Assembly (NCBI GenBank): GCA_964230255.1
Contig: CAXRGW010000069.1
Location: forward strand, 1 to 16,588
DNA: 16,588 nucleotides
Direction: 5' to 3'
From: Alteromonas_E sp964230255
GTDB taxonomy: Bacteria > Pseudomonadota > Gammaproteobacteria > Enterobacterales > Alteromonadaceae
A program made the translations under genes and the position numbers. This document shows, in pieces, positions 7,727 to 15,659 of this stretch (its first letter is position 1; every line of letters starts with the position of its first letter). Under the pieces are notes generated by a model. It saw only the letters and a program-made list of their open reading frames with translations. It had not been told where the DNA came from and did not search any database.

Positions 7727-8752
7727 CTACAAGATATCCGTAAGTACTATACCGAGACCGAAACGTGTTTGGCTGTAATTATAATCAATCATACTGTCAC
7801 CATACCCGGAAAATACGGTCGCATAGCCACGCAAACGTCCGAAAAGTGGAAACGTAAATCCGAGTTCGGCTGAGCCATTATGTGTTGAAAAATTTTGACG
7901 GCCCTGAAAATTAAATTCGAAGTTATGCCATTTGTAGGCGAAACCCAGTTCAAAATTTCCCATGAAGTCTTCGATATCAGGATTGTCATCGCCACTAGGG
8001 TCAAATTCAAATTCCTTTGGGTCTTCACTTAATCGAATCCATGGTCGTAAGCTTAGTCCAAAGTTCTCTTTTTCAAAAAGAATCTGCATGTAGACACGAT
8101 TCCAGCTGCGCGACAAGAATTGGCTACGTCCATTTGACTGGTGCTCTATACCAAAAGCAAGCGCCGTATTGCCATCAAATGGATGCCACCCAATTGGTGT
8201 TAAGTAAAATAGTTCGGGTTGATAATTAGTTTCTCTAAAGGGCTTAGAAATATTATCTGCGTATATTTGCCACCAAGCTTGCAGGGTAAACCCGAGAAAT
8301 AATCCATCACCTTCAACAAATAGACTGTTTTCGAATAAGGGGATTTTCATGCTGATCTGAAACATCGCTTCTACGTCTTCAAGATTGTCAAAAAAACCTT
8401 CAGAAGACTCGTACGCATCGCGATTGATTGAGTTTGTATTATATACCGGTAGTATATAATTCATTTTATGTGGTGTAATAACAAAAGGGTTAAATGCCGC
8501 TATCCGTTCACGAGCCAAACGCTCACTCAGCACACCTTTATGCTGGCTGGTAACACCTAATCCGTCTATTTCAACAGCCGTCTCGTTTTGCTGATGCAGG
8601 CACAGAGCTTCAATTTGCGCAACGGTGCGGTTTTGATCGCCTGTATTTATCTCGCGCAACATGCACTGCTCTAATTCGGTAATTTCTGAAGCATAGCTGG
8701 CTTGGCTTACCCCTAAAACTAGCGCGATGGTGCATAATTTAAAATCCCTCAT
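7727..8752 (-). CDS. pldA: Outer-membrane phospholipase A (OMPLA/PldA type)
   Basis: A 341-residue outer-membrane beta-barrel enzyme that hydrolyses acyl chains of phospholipids misplaced in the outer leaflet. The signal peptide is cut near SYA-SE (residue 21). The catalytic triad is seen as His204-Ser206 in EHQSNGRS and Asn218 in SRSWNRVYMQ; the spacing (+2, +12) matches E. coli His142/Ser144/Asn156. Other family marks are YNTNSINRDAY (104-114), FGFTLQAWWQIY-like strands and a C-terminal aromatic-rich barrel. Between signal peptide and barrel is an extra segment (about 22-95) with Cys30 and Cys51, so the catalytic His sits about 40 residues later than in the E. coli precursor. I chose ATG 8752; a TTG one codon earlier is possible. 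AAGG lies nine bases before the ATG. It follows the RND gene on the same strand after 309 bases and is probably transcribed separately. Confidence 0.92.
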   Translation of the reverse strand: MRDFKLCTIALVLGVSQASYASEITELEQCMLREINTGDQNRTVAQIEALCLHQQNETAVEIDGLGVTSQHKGVLSERLARERIAAFNPFVITPHKMNYILPVYNTNSINRDAYESSEGFFDNLEDVEAMFQISMKIPLFENSLFVEGDGLFLGFTLQAWWQIYADNISKPFRETNYQPELFYLTPIGWHPFDGNTALAFGIEHQSNGRSQFLSRSWNRVYMQILFEKENFGLSLRPWIRLSEDPKEFEFDPSGDDNPDIEDFMGNFELGFAYKWHNFEFNFQGRQNFSTHNGSAELGFTFPLFGRLRGYATVFSGYGDSMIDYNYSQTRFGLGIVLTDIL

Positions 8753-8907
8753 CAACGGTCACCTTGGTCGTATAAATTTTTACTCATTGGACGGCTAACA
8801 TACTAATTAACTATTTTAAGTGCATGTTATTAATAGCGCTGCTCTTTAGAATAGATGACGTTTCGTATTTTTGTAATGTAACAATCCAATGACCTCGCGT
8901 TGTCTCG

Positions 8908-8926
8908 TATCTGAACGAATCAGATA
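8908..8926. repeat. Short inverted repeat upstream of the phospholipase gene
   Basis: TATCTGA-ACGAA-TCAGATA is a perfect 7-bp inverted repeat with a 5-base centre, about 155 bases before the phospholipase start. It has the shape of a dimeric operator but may be chance. The rest of 8756-9061 has no gene that I can see. Confidence 0.35.
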
Positions 8927-9023
8927 TAGCCAAATAAAAGATGCACATCTGGCGCAAAAAAATGACAAGCGGCTAATACGTTACAGCAGTTTTAAATTCC
9001 AGCGCGCCAGCGCTAATGTTAAC

Positions 9024-9048
9024 GCCCAGCTCTTCGACTAAGCCGGGC
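9024..9048 (-). terminator. Hairpin just downstream of the RND gene, terminator-like but with a poor U tract
   Basis: On the minus strand, 13 bases after the RND stop codon, GCCCGGCTT pairs with GAGCTGGGC (nine pairs, two of them G-U) around a short loop. A longer outer pairing, GCGCGCC with GGCGCGC (9046-9052 with 9002-9008), flanks it. The following bases are GTTAACATTAG, so the expected run of T is weak. It may slow or end transcription of the efflux operon or protect its 3' end. Confidence 0.4.
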
Positions 9049-9061
9049 GCGCGATATCTTA

Positions 9062-12000
9062 TTAAACCTCGGTTTCTGATATACCAAAGAAAATAGCGTA
9101 TAGCACCGGGATTACCAGTAACGTTAATAGGGTTGCAAAGAGTAAACCAAACACTAAAACGACTGACATTGATTGGAAAAATGCATCAAAGAACAATGGG
9201 ATGACCCCCAGCACTGTTGTCAAAGTCCCCATCATTACTGGGCGCACGCGGCTAGTCGCAGAATCGAGAATAGCCGTATACCTTGGTTTACCGTCGCGGA
9301 TTTCGACGTCCATTTGGTCAACCAATACTATGGCGTTTTTGATCAAGAGTCCCGACAAAGACAACAACCCCAAAATTCCCATGAACTCTAATGGAATCTG
9401 AGTTGTGACGAGTCCTATTACCACGCCTATTAGTGACAGAGGCACGACCAGCCAAATGACAATAGGTTGGCGTATCGCGCCGAATAGCACAACGACTATT
9501 AAGACCATGGCCATTAGTCCCATTGGTATTGTTGACGCTAGATTATCGTTTGACTCTTTAGAGCTCCCGTATTCACCATCCCACTCTAAGTAGTAGCCAT
9601 CAGGCAAAGGAATAGCGTCTATGGTCGGTCTTATCCGTTCAAGTAGGTCGGAAGCTAATTCGGAAGGATATGGATCCGATTGTGCTTTTATGGTCCATAT
9701 TCGATTCTCTCGCTTGAGAATTCCGTCACGCCATACCGTTTTAAAGCCATCAGTAACTTGTTCTAATGGCACGGTTCTGCCTGTTGTGCTGCTTCGAACT
9801 TGAATATTGGCAATGTTACTTAAGTCTTGTCTCTCACCACTCGGTGCTCTGGCGACGATGGGGATCAGGTCATCTCCCTCCCGATAAACCCCTACATTAG
9901 TACCAGAGAAATTTTGCTGCAGTGCGTTTGCTACATCTTCTCTTGAGATGCCCGCACGCCGTCCTTTGGTTTCTGAATAGACGGGCTCAATAACACTTAC
10001 GGGTTGCCGCCAAGTATCTTTTATTGACAATGCTCTACCATCAGCGATCATTACCGCTTTAGCTTGTTCTGCTAACCCTCTTAATACTTGTGGGTCAGGA
10101 CCTTTAAAAGTTGCCTCGATTTTAGAACCACCGCCAGGCCCCAGTATAAATCGCCAAACTTTTCCTTGAGCGTCCGGGAATGAATCATCAATGTATTGTT
10201 GTGTTTCGGCTAGCAGATCGTCTAATCGCTGATAATCGTCTACCTTCGCCAAAATTTGACCATACGAACTATTAGTTGACTCACTTTCGTATATAAGCAT
10301 ATAGCGAAGGCCACCCCCACCGATAAGTGTCTTCACACCTTCAACGCCTTCTCTACTGGCAACAAAAGCCTCGATTTGTTTCATATCAAACTCTGTTCGT
10401 CTGATATCAGTACCTTGAGGTAACCAATAATTAATCACCAACTGGGGCGTAGTTGAGGCTGGGAAAAAGCCTGATTTGACGAACTGAAACCCCCACATTG
10501 CAGCGATAAACATCCCGGCCACAACCGCAATTGTTACCCACCTGATACCAATTGCAGTAGACACAAGCGAACGATAACCAGACATAAAGGCATTAGGCTT
10601 TATGTCATTCGACGAAGTCAGCCCCCCCTCTTTGAATAGCCAATAGCAAAATAGCGGGGTCAGCGTTACTGCAAACAGCCAACTATAAAGCAGGGAAATC
10701 ATAATGACCCAAAAAAGATGGCCGGTGTATTCCGCCGTATCCCCCGGCGCAAAGCCGATAGGTGCAAAGGCTACGATCCCGACTAACGTGCCGCCAAGCA
10801 GCGGCCATTTTGTCTGAGTGACTATGTCTTTGGCTATATCAAGCTTCTTCTTTCCTTTCTGGGTACCAACCAATATCCCTTCGGTAACAACTATAGCGTT
10901 ATCGACCATCATTCCCAACGCAATGATCAATGCTCCCAGAGAAATCCTATGCATTGGAATATCGATGAAATTCATCGTTGCTAAACTTGCAAATATTGTC
11001 AGTAACAAAATAGCCCCGATAACAACGGCAGATTTGAAACCCATAAACAAAAATAGAGTGACGATCACTATGATCAAAGCAGCAATAACATTCACTACAA
11101 AATTGTCTACTGCTTCCTGAACGACGACTCCTTGATGATAGTATTCGTGGACTTCTATCCCCAAAGGTCGACGACTTTCAGCGTCTTTGAGTTTGGCATC
11201 AACGTCTGCAAAAATTTTAACAACGTTACCGCCAAGCACGTTAGAAACACCCAATGCAATTGCAGGCTTTTGGTTGTAACGCACTAGTCTTGATGGCGGG
11301 TCTTGGAAGCCCCGGTAGACTTTTGCTACATCTTTAAGGTAAATCACATTGCCATCTGATGTAGTCGACACTAAAAGATTTTGGATTGCCTCAACAGAGT
11401 CGATAGCACCAGAGGGGTCAATAACGACTCTCTGTTCGCCTAAAGTAACGCTTCCTGAAGAAACAACTGCGTTTTGTTGCTCTAGAATGCTGTATATATT
11501 CGACGTAGATACTCCCAATTGAGCTGTATTTTCTCTCGAGATCTCTACAAATATGGACTCTTGTTGTTCACCGACAAATGCTACTTTTGCGACGCCATCG
11601 ATTTGCAAAAGTTCGCTCTGCAATTGCTTTGCATAAGCTCGCAATTCATCGGCTGAATAGCCATCTCCGGTGATCAAATAACTGAGTCCGTAGACGTCTC
11701 CAAAATCGTCATAAACCACGGGAATTGTGGTGCCGGGCGGTAGGGAGCGCTCCGCATCTTTGACTTTGTTGCGCAACTTTGTCCAAATTAACTGAAGGTC
11801 AGCTTTGCTGGGCGAAAACTCATATTTAATATCGACCATCAATTCCGAGACACCTGCAGACGATGTCGACACAATTTCATCGACTTCCTGAAGTTGTTGT
11901 ATCGCGCGCTCGAGTGGCGCGGTAACCTCTTCGGCCACTTCGAGAGGACTGGCCCCAGGATATTGGACAACAATCTGTGCGGTTCTAATCGTAAATTCGG

Positions 12001-12112
12001 GATCTTCGAATCGGGGCATATTTTGATACGCCGACCAACCGAAACCTAAAGTGAGTAAGATTACTACGACACTGAGCACAGTATTTTTAATCGAGAATTC
12101 AGCGAAGTTCAT
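9062..12112 (-). CDS. RND efflux transporter, HAE1 family inner-membrane permease
   Basis: A 1016-residue proton-driven RND permease, the inner-membrane pump of a tripartite efflux system. It has the usual layout: one membrane helix near 11-30, a periplasmic porter region (about 31-335), a helix cluster (about 336-500), a second periplasmic region and a final helix cluster (about 830-1005). Family motifs include QYPGASPLEVAEEVTAPLER (50-69), MMVDNAIVVTEG (401-412) and SGLLIKNAIVLVD with Lys925. Asp404 matches AcrB Asp407, while the AcrB Asp408 position is Asn405, as in several other RND subgroups. I chose ATG 12112 (AGGA eight bases upstream) over a TTG eight codons earlier without such a site. 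The adaptor gene is 45 bases upstream, so the two form an operon. No outer-membrane channel gene is adjacent; a shared TolC-like channel is likely. Substrate unknown. Confidence 0.93.
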   Translation of the reverse strand: MNFAEFSIKNTVLSVVVILLTLGFGWSAYQNMPRFEDPEFTIRTAQIVVQYPGASPLEVAEEVTAPLERAIQQLQEVDEIVSTSSAGVSELMVDIKYEFSPSKADLQLIWTKLRNKVKDAERSLPPGTTIPVVYDDFGDVYGLSYLITGDGYSADELRAYAKQLQSELLQIDGVAKVAFVGEQQESIFVEISRENTAQLGVSTSNIYSILEQQNAVVSSGSVTLGEQRVVIDPSGAIDSVEAIQNLLVSTTSDGNVIYLKDVAKVYRGFQDPPSRLVRYNQKPAIALGVSNVLGGNVVKIFADVDAKLKDAESRRPLGIEVHEYYHQGVVVQEAVDNFVVNVIAALIIVIVTLFLFMGFKSAVVIGAILLLTIFASLATMNFIDIPMHRISLGALIIALGMMVDNAIVVTEGILVGTQKGKKKLDIAKDIVTQTKWPLLGGTLVGIVAFAPIGFAPGDTAEYTGHLFWVIMISLLYSWLFAVTLTPLFCYWLFKEGGLTSSNDIKPNAFMSGYRSLVSTAIGIRWVTIAVVAGMFIAAMWGFQFVKSGFFPASTTPQLVINYWLPQGTDIRRTEFDMKQIEAFVASREGVEGVKTLIGGGGLRYMLIYESESTNSSYGQILAKVDDYQRLDDLLAETQQYIDDSFPDAQGKVWRFILGPGGGSKIEATFKGPDPQVLRGLAEQAKAVMIADGRALSIKDTWRQPVSVIEPVYSETKGRRAGISREDVANALQQNFSGTNVGVYREGDDLIPIVARAPSGERQDLSNIANIQVRSSTTGRTVPLEQVTDGFKTVWRDGILKRENRIWTIKAQSDPYPSELASDLLERIRPTIDAIPLPDGYYLEWDGEYGSSKESNDNLASTIPMGLMAMVLIVVVLFGAIRQPIVIWLVVPLSLIGVVIGLVTTQIPLEFMGILGLLSLSGLLIKNAIVLVDQMDVEIRDGKPRYTAILDSATSRVRPVMMGTLTTVLGVIPLFFDAFFQSMSVVLVFGLLFATLLTLLVIPVLYAIFFGISETEV

Positions 12113-12157
12113 GTGAGTTTTCCTAGTTTTATTCAATTATTGTGAGTCAAATATTTG

Positions 12158-13222
12158 TTAAGATTTGACCCACTCCCTCACTTTCATTCCTTCTGCTAAA
12201 TAAGTCGCTCCAGCCCCAACGATACTCTCACCCATAACAAGCCCTGAAGTAATGACAACTGATTCACCAACGCCCTCGCGAATAGTGATTTCGCGCTTTG
12301 CTACCGTCATAGTCTCTGGGTCTACGACCCATACGAAATGCTGACCGTTTTGATACAAGATAGCAAAAGTTGGCACGCTCAAAGCAATACCATCCTCATT
12401 GGTCGAGGGGAAAAAAGATATACTGACAGATGCTGTCATACCAGGCAAAACATTGAGATTTTCTGGATGGTTAAAAGCAAATCGAACCTGATAGGTCTGA
12501 GTGGAAGGATCAGCCTCTAGATTTGCACGCCTGAAGGTTGCTGGGATTGGCGAGTCAGGCGCCACATCAAGCATAACATAAGCCTCTGGATGAACATCTG
12601 CGCTTGCTCTTGCAACAACAGACGCCGGTAGGTTAATGATCGCCTCCATCAAGCCATTTCCCATTACACCCACGGCGTAGGTGCCTGCTTGGACAGTTTC
12701 CAAAGATTTGACCGGAACTTCTAACACGATACCATCAAAGGGTGCTTTTAACACTGTGTCAGAAAGTGCCTTTTCGGCACTATCTAACTGAGCTTTCGCG
12801 ACATCCCTGTTAGACGTGATTTGCTCCATTTCACTGGTCGAAATCACACCGCTCTCTACCAGAGTCTTTGCTCTTGTGTATTCGCTTTGAGATGTATCGA
12901 ATTGTGCTTTTGCCGAGTTTAATTTGTTTTGAAAGTCTCGCTGCTCCAACTGCATTAAGACATCGCCTTGCTTCACTTGCTGGGCCGCGATGACATTGAC
13001 TGTTTCAATCAACCCTCCGACCTGAAAAGCCAACCTTGAACTTTGCACTGCATCGACTACTGCAGGATAGGTGATGGACTGCCGTTCTCCGGCTTGCTCC
13101 AAGGTAATCAATTTGACCGGCCTAGGCTTAGGCTGTTTATTACTGTTTGCCGGTTGTTCCGAACATCCCATCAAAGAAACTGCTGCCGTTAGAAGTAAAA
13201 TCGAGCGCACCGTTTTGAACAT
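12158..13222 (-). CDS. RND efflux periplasmic adaptor lipoprotein (HlyD/MFP family)
   Basis: A 354-residue membrane-fusion protein that links the RND permease to an outer-membrane channel. A lipoprotein signal ends in LMGC with Cys20 as the lipid site. The mature part shows the adaptor order: an N-terminal beta-barrel/lipoyl half (AFQVGGLIETVNVIAAQQVK-like), an alpha-helical hairpin (about 85-150, EQRDFQNKLNSAKAQFDTS and ASTSEMEQITSNRDVAKAQ-type heptads), the second lipoyl half LKAPFDGIVLEVPV, then barrel and C-terminal domains with NVLPGMTASVSISF. I chose ATG 13222 because AAGGA lies six bases before it, whereas the in-frame ATG at 13228 directly abuts the AAGGA. It is the first gene of the efflux operon. 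No TetR-, LysR- or MarR-type regulator gene is beside it. Confidence 0.92.
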   Translation of the reverse strand: MFKTVRSILLLTAAVSLMGCSEQPANSNKQPKPRPVKLITLEQAGERQSITYPAVVDAVQSSRLAFQVGGLIETVNVIAAQQVKQGDVLMQLEQRDFQNKLNSAKAQFDTSQSEYTRAKTLVESGVISTSEMEQITSNRDVAKAQLDSAEKALSDTVLKAPFDGIVLEVPVKSLETVQAGTYAVGVMGNGLMEAIINLPASVVARASADVHPEAYVMLDVAPDSPIPATFRRANLEADPSTQTYQVRFAFNHPENLNVLPGMTASVSISFFPSTNEDGIALSVPTFAILYQNGQHFVWVVDPETMTVAKREITIREGVGESVVITSGLVMGESIVGAGATYLAEGMKVREWVKS

Positions 13223-13253
13223 GAGCATTCCTTATCGTAGAGGTAGTTGAGCG

Positions 13254-13283
13254 ATCATAAGCATAAATGTATCTGATAAGCAT
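13254..13283 (-). promoter_or_regulatory. Candidate efflux-operon promoter/operator with tandem 8-bp repeats
   Basis: The minus strand has TATGAT (13259-13254), a five-of-six match to a -10 box, 31 bases before the adaptor ATG; no convincing -35 box is placed correctly. ATAAGCAT occurs twice on the plus strand (13257-13264 and 13276-13283), 19 bases apart, about two helix turns, with the first copy overlapping the -10 box. An 11-bp palindrome TTGAAATTCAA follows at 13283-13293. This arrangement suggests a regulator-binding region but is inferred from sequence alone. Confidence 0.35.
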
Positions 13284-13293
13284 TGAAATTCAA

Positions 13294-13661
13294 GTTCATA
13301 TATTGGTTATGTTAGCGCAATTTGTTTACATTTATTAGTTCTGAGGCGCTCCGGCTTGATTCAAGTACTGTTTATAAACTGTTTTATGAAAACGCTAACA
13401 CCGGTCGGAAGCTGGTTTGTGTTAACGGTTTCTGCAGCAAGCCGCAAGCCTACCATCGATGAATCTAATGATGTTTTCCGCCTTGCATAAAACGATAGTG
13501 GGACAGGTAAAAACGTTCTAGTAGGCTCGAAACCACTTTCACTGAGGCAGGGGGATTTTCTTAAATAATATAAAAACTGGCACATCTTTATTTAGTGAGC
13601 CACACTATTTCAAATGAAGATTGAGTAATTAATAACACCAATAAACATGAGAGTTTTACGT
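13294..13661. other. Intergenic region between the divergent efflux and acylase genes
   Basis: About 370 bases with no secure gene. A minus-strand open stretch (13585-13361) and a 33-codon plus-strand one (ATG 13387) have no ribosome-binding site and no clear family. The minus-strand text ARRKTSLDSSMVGLRLA faintly recalls the C-terminus of formylglycine-generating-enzyme-like domains, but too weakly to call. AT-rich sequence just before 13661 should include the acylase promoter; no clear -35/-10 pair was found. Confidence 0.4.
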
Positions 13662-14777
13662 ATGAAGCGTCTGAACAACACTCCTAGTTTGATTCAAAAA
13701 TTAACATATCTACTCGTTGTTTATATTTTTACAGCTCAGACGGTACTAGCCTGCACGGGGATTGTGTTGCGCTCGACAGATGGTGCCACTGTTGCCGCTC
13801 GCACGATGGAATTTGCGTTTGATATTGACTCAAATTTGCTTGCCATTCCAGCCGGCACCGAGATCAACACGTTAATTTTAGACCCAGACAATTCAGGTTT
13901 TACTTTCACTGCAAAATACGGATTTCTGGGTGCCAATGGCCTCGGCAAAAACATTGTATTTGATGGCATGAATACACAAGGTCTGTATTACGGAGCGTTC
14001 TACTTTGCGGGTAACGCCGAATTCGGCACGGTCAGCGACAAAAATCGTCATCGCGCAGTATCGTCTGAGGAAATGGGAAATTGGATTCTTGGCCAGTTTG
14101 CAACGGTACAAGAGGTGGTTGCCGCGCTACCTACGATCGAGGTAGTTGGCACCTTTGTCGATGAAATCAATGGCCGTGTACCTTTCCATTACGCGGTGAC
14201 CGATAGCACTGGTGCATCAGTAGTAATAGAGTATACCAAAGACGGTTTGAAGGTATTCGATAACACGGTCAACGTTGTGACCAACAATCCAACTTATGAT
14301 TGGCACCTAACTAACCTGAGCAATTATGTAGGGCTTCAGTCTCGAAACGTGGAGTCAATTGAAGTGGGCAGAGAACGCATTAAGCCGTTTGGTCAGGGGA
14401 GCGGGATGCTTGGTTTACCCGGAGACATGACATCGCCATCTAGGTTTGTGCGCGCGGTTGCGTTCACGAACACTTCATTGCCATCGGAATCTGTTGATGA
14501 TGCCATCTTCAAGGCGTTTCACATTCTCAATGTTTTTGACATTCCTAAAGGCGCTATTCGTGAAGCGGATCCCAATACTCCTTTAACAGACTATACTCTT
14601 TGGACGTCAGCCGCAGATACTTTGAACCAAGTCTATTATTACAAAACCTATCTTACTCAAGCAGTTGAGTCGGTTGACGTACGCGCAGTATTTAGTGATT
14701 TAAAAGCGCCCAAGATTATAGAGATGGAGAGCGGTTTTCACGTGCGTGATCGAACTGAAGATTTTGCAAAAAAATAA
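13662..14777 (+). CDS. Secreted choloylglycine hydrolase / penicillin V acylase family Ntn-hydrolase
   Basis: A 371-residue linear-amide C-N hydrolase. A signal peptide (1-30) ends VLA before Cys31, which becomes the N-terminal nucleophile on cleavage. CTGIVLRSTDGATVAARTME gives Cys31, Arg47 (equivalent to Arg18 of bile salt hydrolases) and Glu50 where Asp21 is usual in bile salt hydrolases. Asn208/Asn209 in VTNNPTYDWHLTNL and the Arg in GDMTSPSRFVRAV fit the remaining active-site positions. RTMEF and the periplasmic location fit the Gram-negative cluster, some members of which cleave penicillin V and N-acyl-homoserine lactones; the substrate here is not shown. I chose ATG 13662 because GAGAG lies eight bases before it; an in-frame ATG at 13647 has no such site. 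VLAC also resembles a lipobox, so lipidation is a less likely alternative. It is divergent from the efflux operon. Confidence 0.9.
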   Translation: MKRLNNTPSLIQKLTYLLVVYIFTAQTVLACTGIVLRSTDGATVAARTMEFAFDIDSNLLAIPAGTEINTLILDPDNSGFTFTAKYGFLGANGLGKNIVFDGMNTQGLYYGAFYFAGNAEFGTVSDKNRHRAVSSEEMGNWILGQFATVQEVVAALPTIEVVGTFVDEINGRVPFHYAVTDSTGASVVIEYTKDGLKVFDNTVNVVTNNPTYDWHLTNLSNYVGLQSRNVESIEVGRERIKPFGQGSGMLGLPGDMTSPSRFVRAVAFTNTSLPSESVDDAIFKAFHILNVFDIPKGAIREADPNTPLTDYTLWTSAADTLNQVYYYKTYLTQAVESVDVRAVFSDLKAPKIIEMESGFHVRDRTEDFAKK

Positions 14778-14867
14778 ATGGTGCGCGGTGATTTAACAGT
14801 AGGTGTGCGGTAAACAGCACATGCTAACGGTGATTAAATCTCAATAAGCTGTCTCCAAGGTCAAATC

Positions 14868-15015
14868 TTGAGAAAATTTCGAAGCCCTGACCAGTGGCGG
14901 TAAATCTTCGAAGACCATTAGAAAAGCTGATTTAACCATTTTAGAATTTTGTCGCCAGCAAAATATTCCAGTGAGTTGTTTCTTCAGTCAACGAAAGAAG
15001 TATGTATTAGTTAAC
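14868..15015 (+). pseudogene. tnpA: Decayed IS66 family tnpA fragment (second copy, inverted)
   Basis: The plus strand matches the start of the tnpA at 418-272 but in the opposite orientation. It reads TTG, then RKFRSPDQWR, then TAA, then IFEDH, then TAG, and after a one-base insertion relative to the first copy continues ADLTILEFCRQQNIPVSCFF SQRKKYVLVN. Two stops and one frameshift show long decay. Similarity ends near 15015, and no tnpB follows, so only a stub remains. GTAAACAGCAC at 14810-14820, 47 bases upstream, might be an old left terminal repeat, but this is a guess. AAGG at 14857-14860 could have served the TTG start. Confidence 0.78.
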
Positions 15016-15035
15016 CTGAACCAGGAGTAAGCAAG

Positions 15036-15182
15036 TCAGCCCAGCAGCACCCTAAAGCCCAAACTTGATGGGTTTATATAGACACTTAAATCATGCCACT
15101 CCCACGAAATGATGGTAACAATTAGTCCACGAATAATTAGAGCGCCGATTATTCCACCGGAATTGATTGTTCCGTTGCCCAT
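15036..15182 (-). CDS. Short hydrophobic ORF downstream of the decayed XRE regulator
   Basis: A 48-codon minus-strand ORF reading MGNGTINSGGIIGALIIRGL then IVTIISWEWHDLSVYINPSS, with one likely membrane helix at about 8-27. It begins 12 bases after the stop of the helix-turn-helix pseudogene and has no clear ribosome-binding site. XRE regulators of this general kind can carry a C-terminal membrane part, so this could be the detached tail of that gene, a small membrane protein partner, or chance. I do not recognise a family. Confidence 0.3.
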   Translation of the reverse strand: MGNGTINSGGIIGALIIRGLIVTIISWEWHDLSVYINPSSLGFRVLLG

Positions 15183-15194
15183 CGTATTTTTATA

Positions 15195-15385
15195 CTAGTC
15201 GTTAAGTTCTAAAGGCGAAATGCCAAAAGCATACGAAAAGGCCATGCAAGACTCTTGCGAACAACGACCGTCTTTTTCTGCACGTTGAATTGTTAGCAGG
15301 CTAATACCGCGTATTCAGCTAACTGCTCTTGCGACCATCCGTTTTCTGCCCAGTATATCTTTAGTTTATTGGGGGAAATGTTCAT
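15195..15385 (-). pseudogene. XRE-type helix-turn-helix regulator, frameshifted
   Basis: From ATG 15385 the minus strand reads MNISPNKLKIYWAENGWSQE QLAEYA. The frame then runs into TAA, while the next frame continues GISLLTIQRAEKDGRCSQES CMAFSYAFGISPLELND to TAG at 15197-15195. Inserting one base after GAATACGC restores a 63-residue lambda-repressor-like DNA-binding domain: WSQEQLAEYAG-S is helix two and turn, LLTIQRAEKDG the recognition helix, followed by CSQES-MAFSYAFGI. The pattern of (R/L)TIQR-EK-G-CS-ES is familiar from a common proteobacterial XRE subgroup. The total length (191 bases) is one short of a multiple of three, fitting a single deletion. It lies beside an IS remnant and faces away from the S41 peptidase gene. 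Confidence 0.72.
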
Positions 15386-15590
15386 TTAGTTGAGTCCAAA
15401 AGAATTTGACTATTTTTTAGCAAGTAATCATGTGACAGTGTTACGACACTCTACCGCCATTAGCCGTCATTGCTTGGCAGCATTAATGGATACGTGTTTT
15501 GACGTTATCATTTGAACTGAAAACCAAATTAAAAATCAATATCGATGGGGGTGGCTTTACAAATAGATACACTTATTTTTTTATTACGTG

Positions 15591-15619
15591 TTGTTTGGTG
15601 AATAACGATTAATTATTGT
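15591..15619 (+). promoter_or_regulatory. Candidate promoter of the S41 peptidase gene
   Basis: TTGTTT (15591-15596) and TATTGT (15614-15619) are 17 bases apart and would start a leader of about 34 bases before the TTG start. Matches are three of six and four of six, so this is only a suggestion. The segment 15386-15590 holds no gene that I can see. Confidence 0.3.
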
Positions 15620-15659
15620 TGAAACGTTTAATGGGAGCTTCGCAAAAGGAATTGGCGCA

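Noticed and set aside
7669..7812. TTTCCGGGTA and its reverse complement TACCCGGAAA 124 bases apart
   Set aside because: The second arm is inside the phospholipase coding region; a ten-base match at this distance is compatible with chance.
13387..13489. Possible integron attC-like pattern around AACGCTAACAC and GTGTTAACGGTT
   Set aside because: The arms are imperfect, lack the standard attC core spacing, and no integrase or cassette array is present.
13361..13585. Minus-strand text ARRKTSLDSSMVGLRLA, faintly like the end of a formylglycine-generating-enzyme domain
   Set aside because: The similarity covers only about 17 residues, lacks the RGGSW-type motif, and could be chance.
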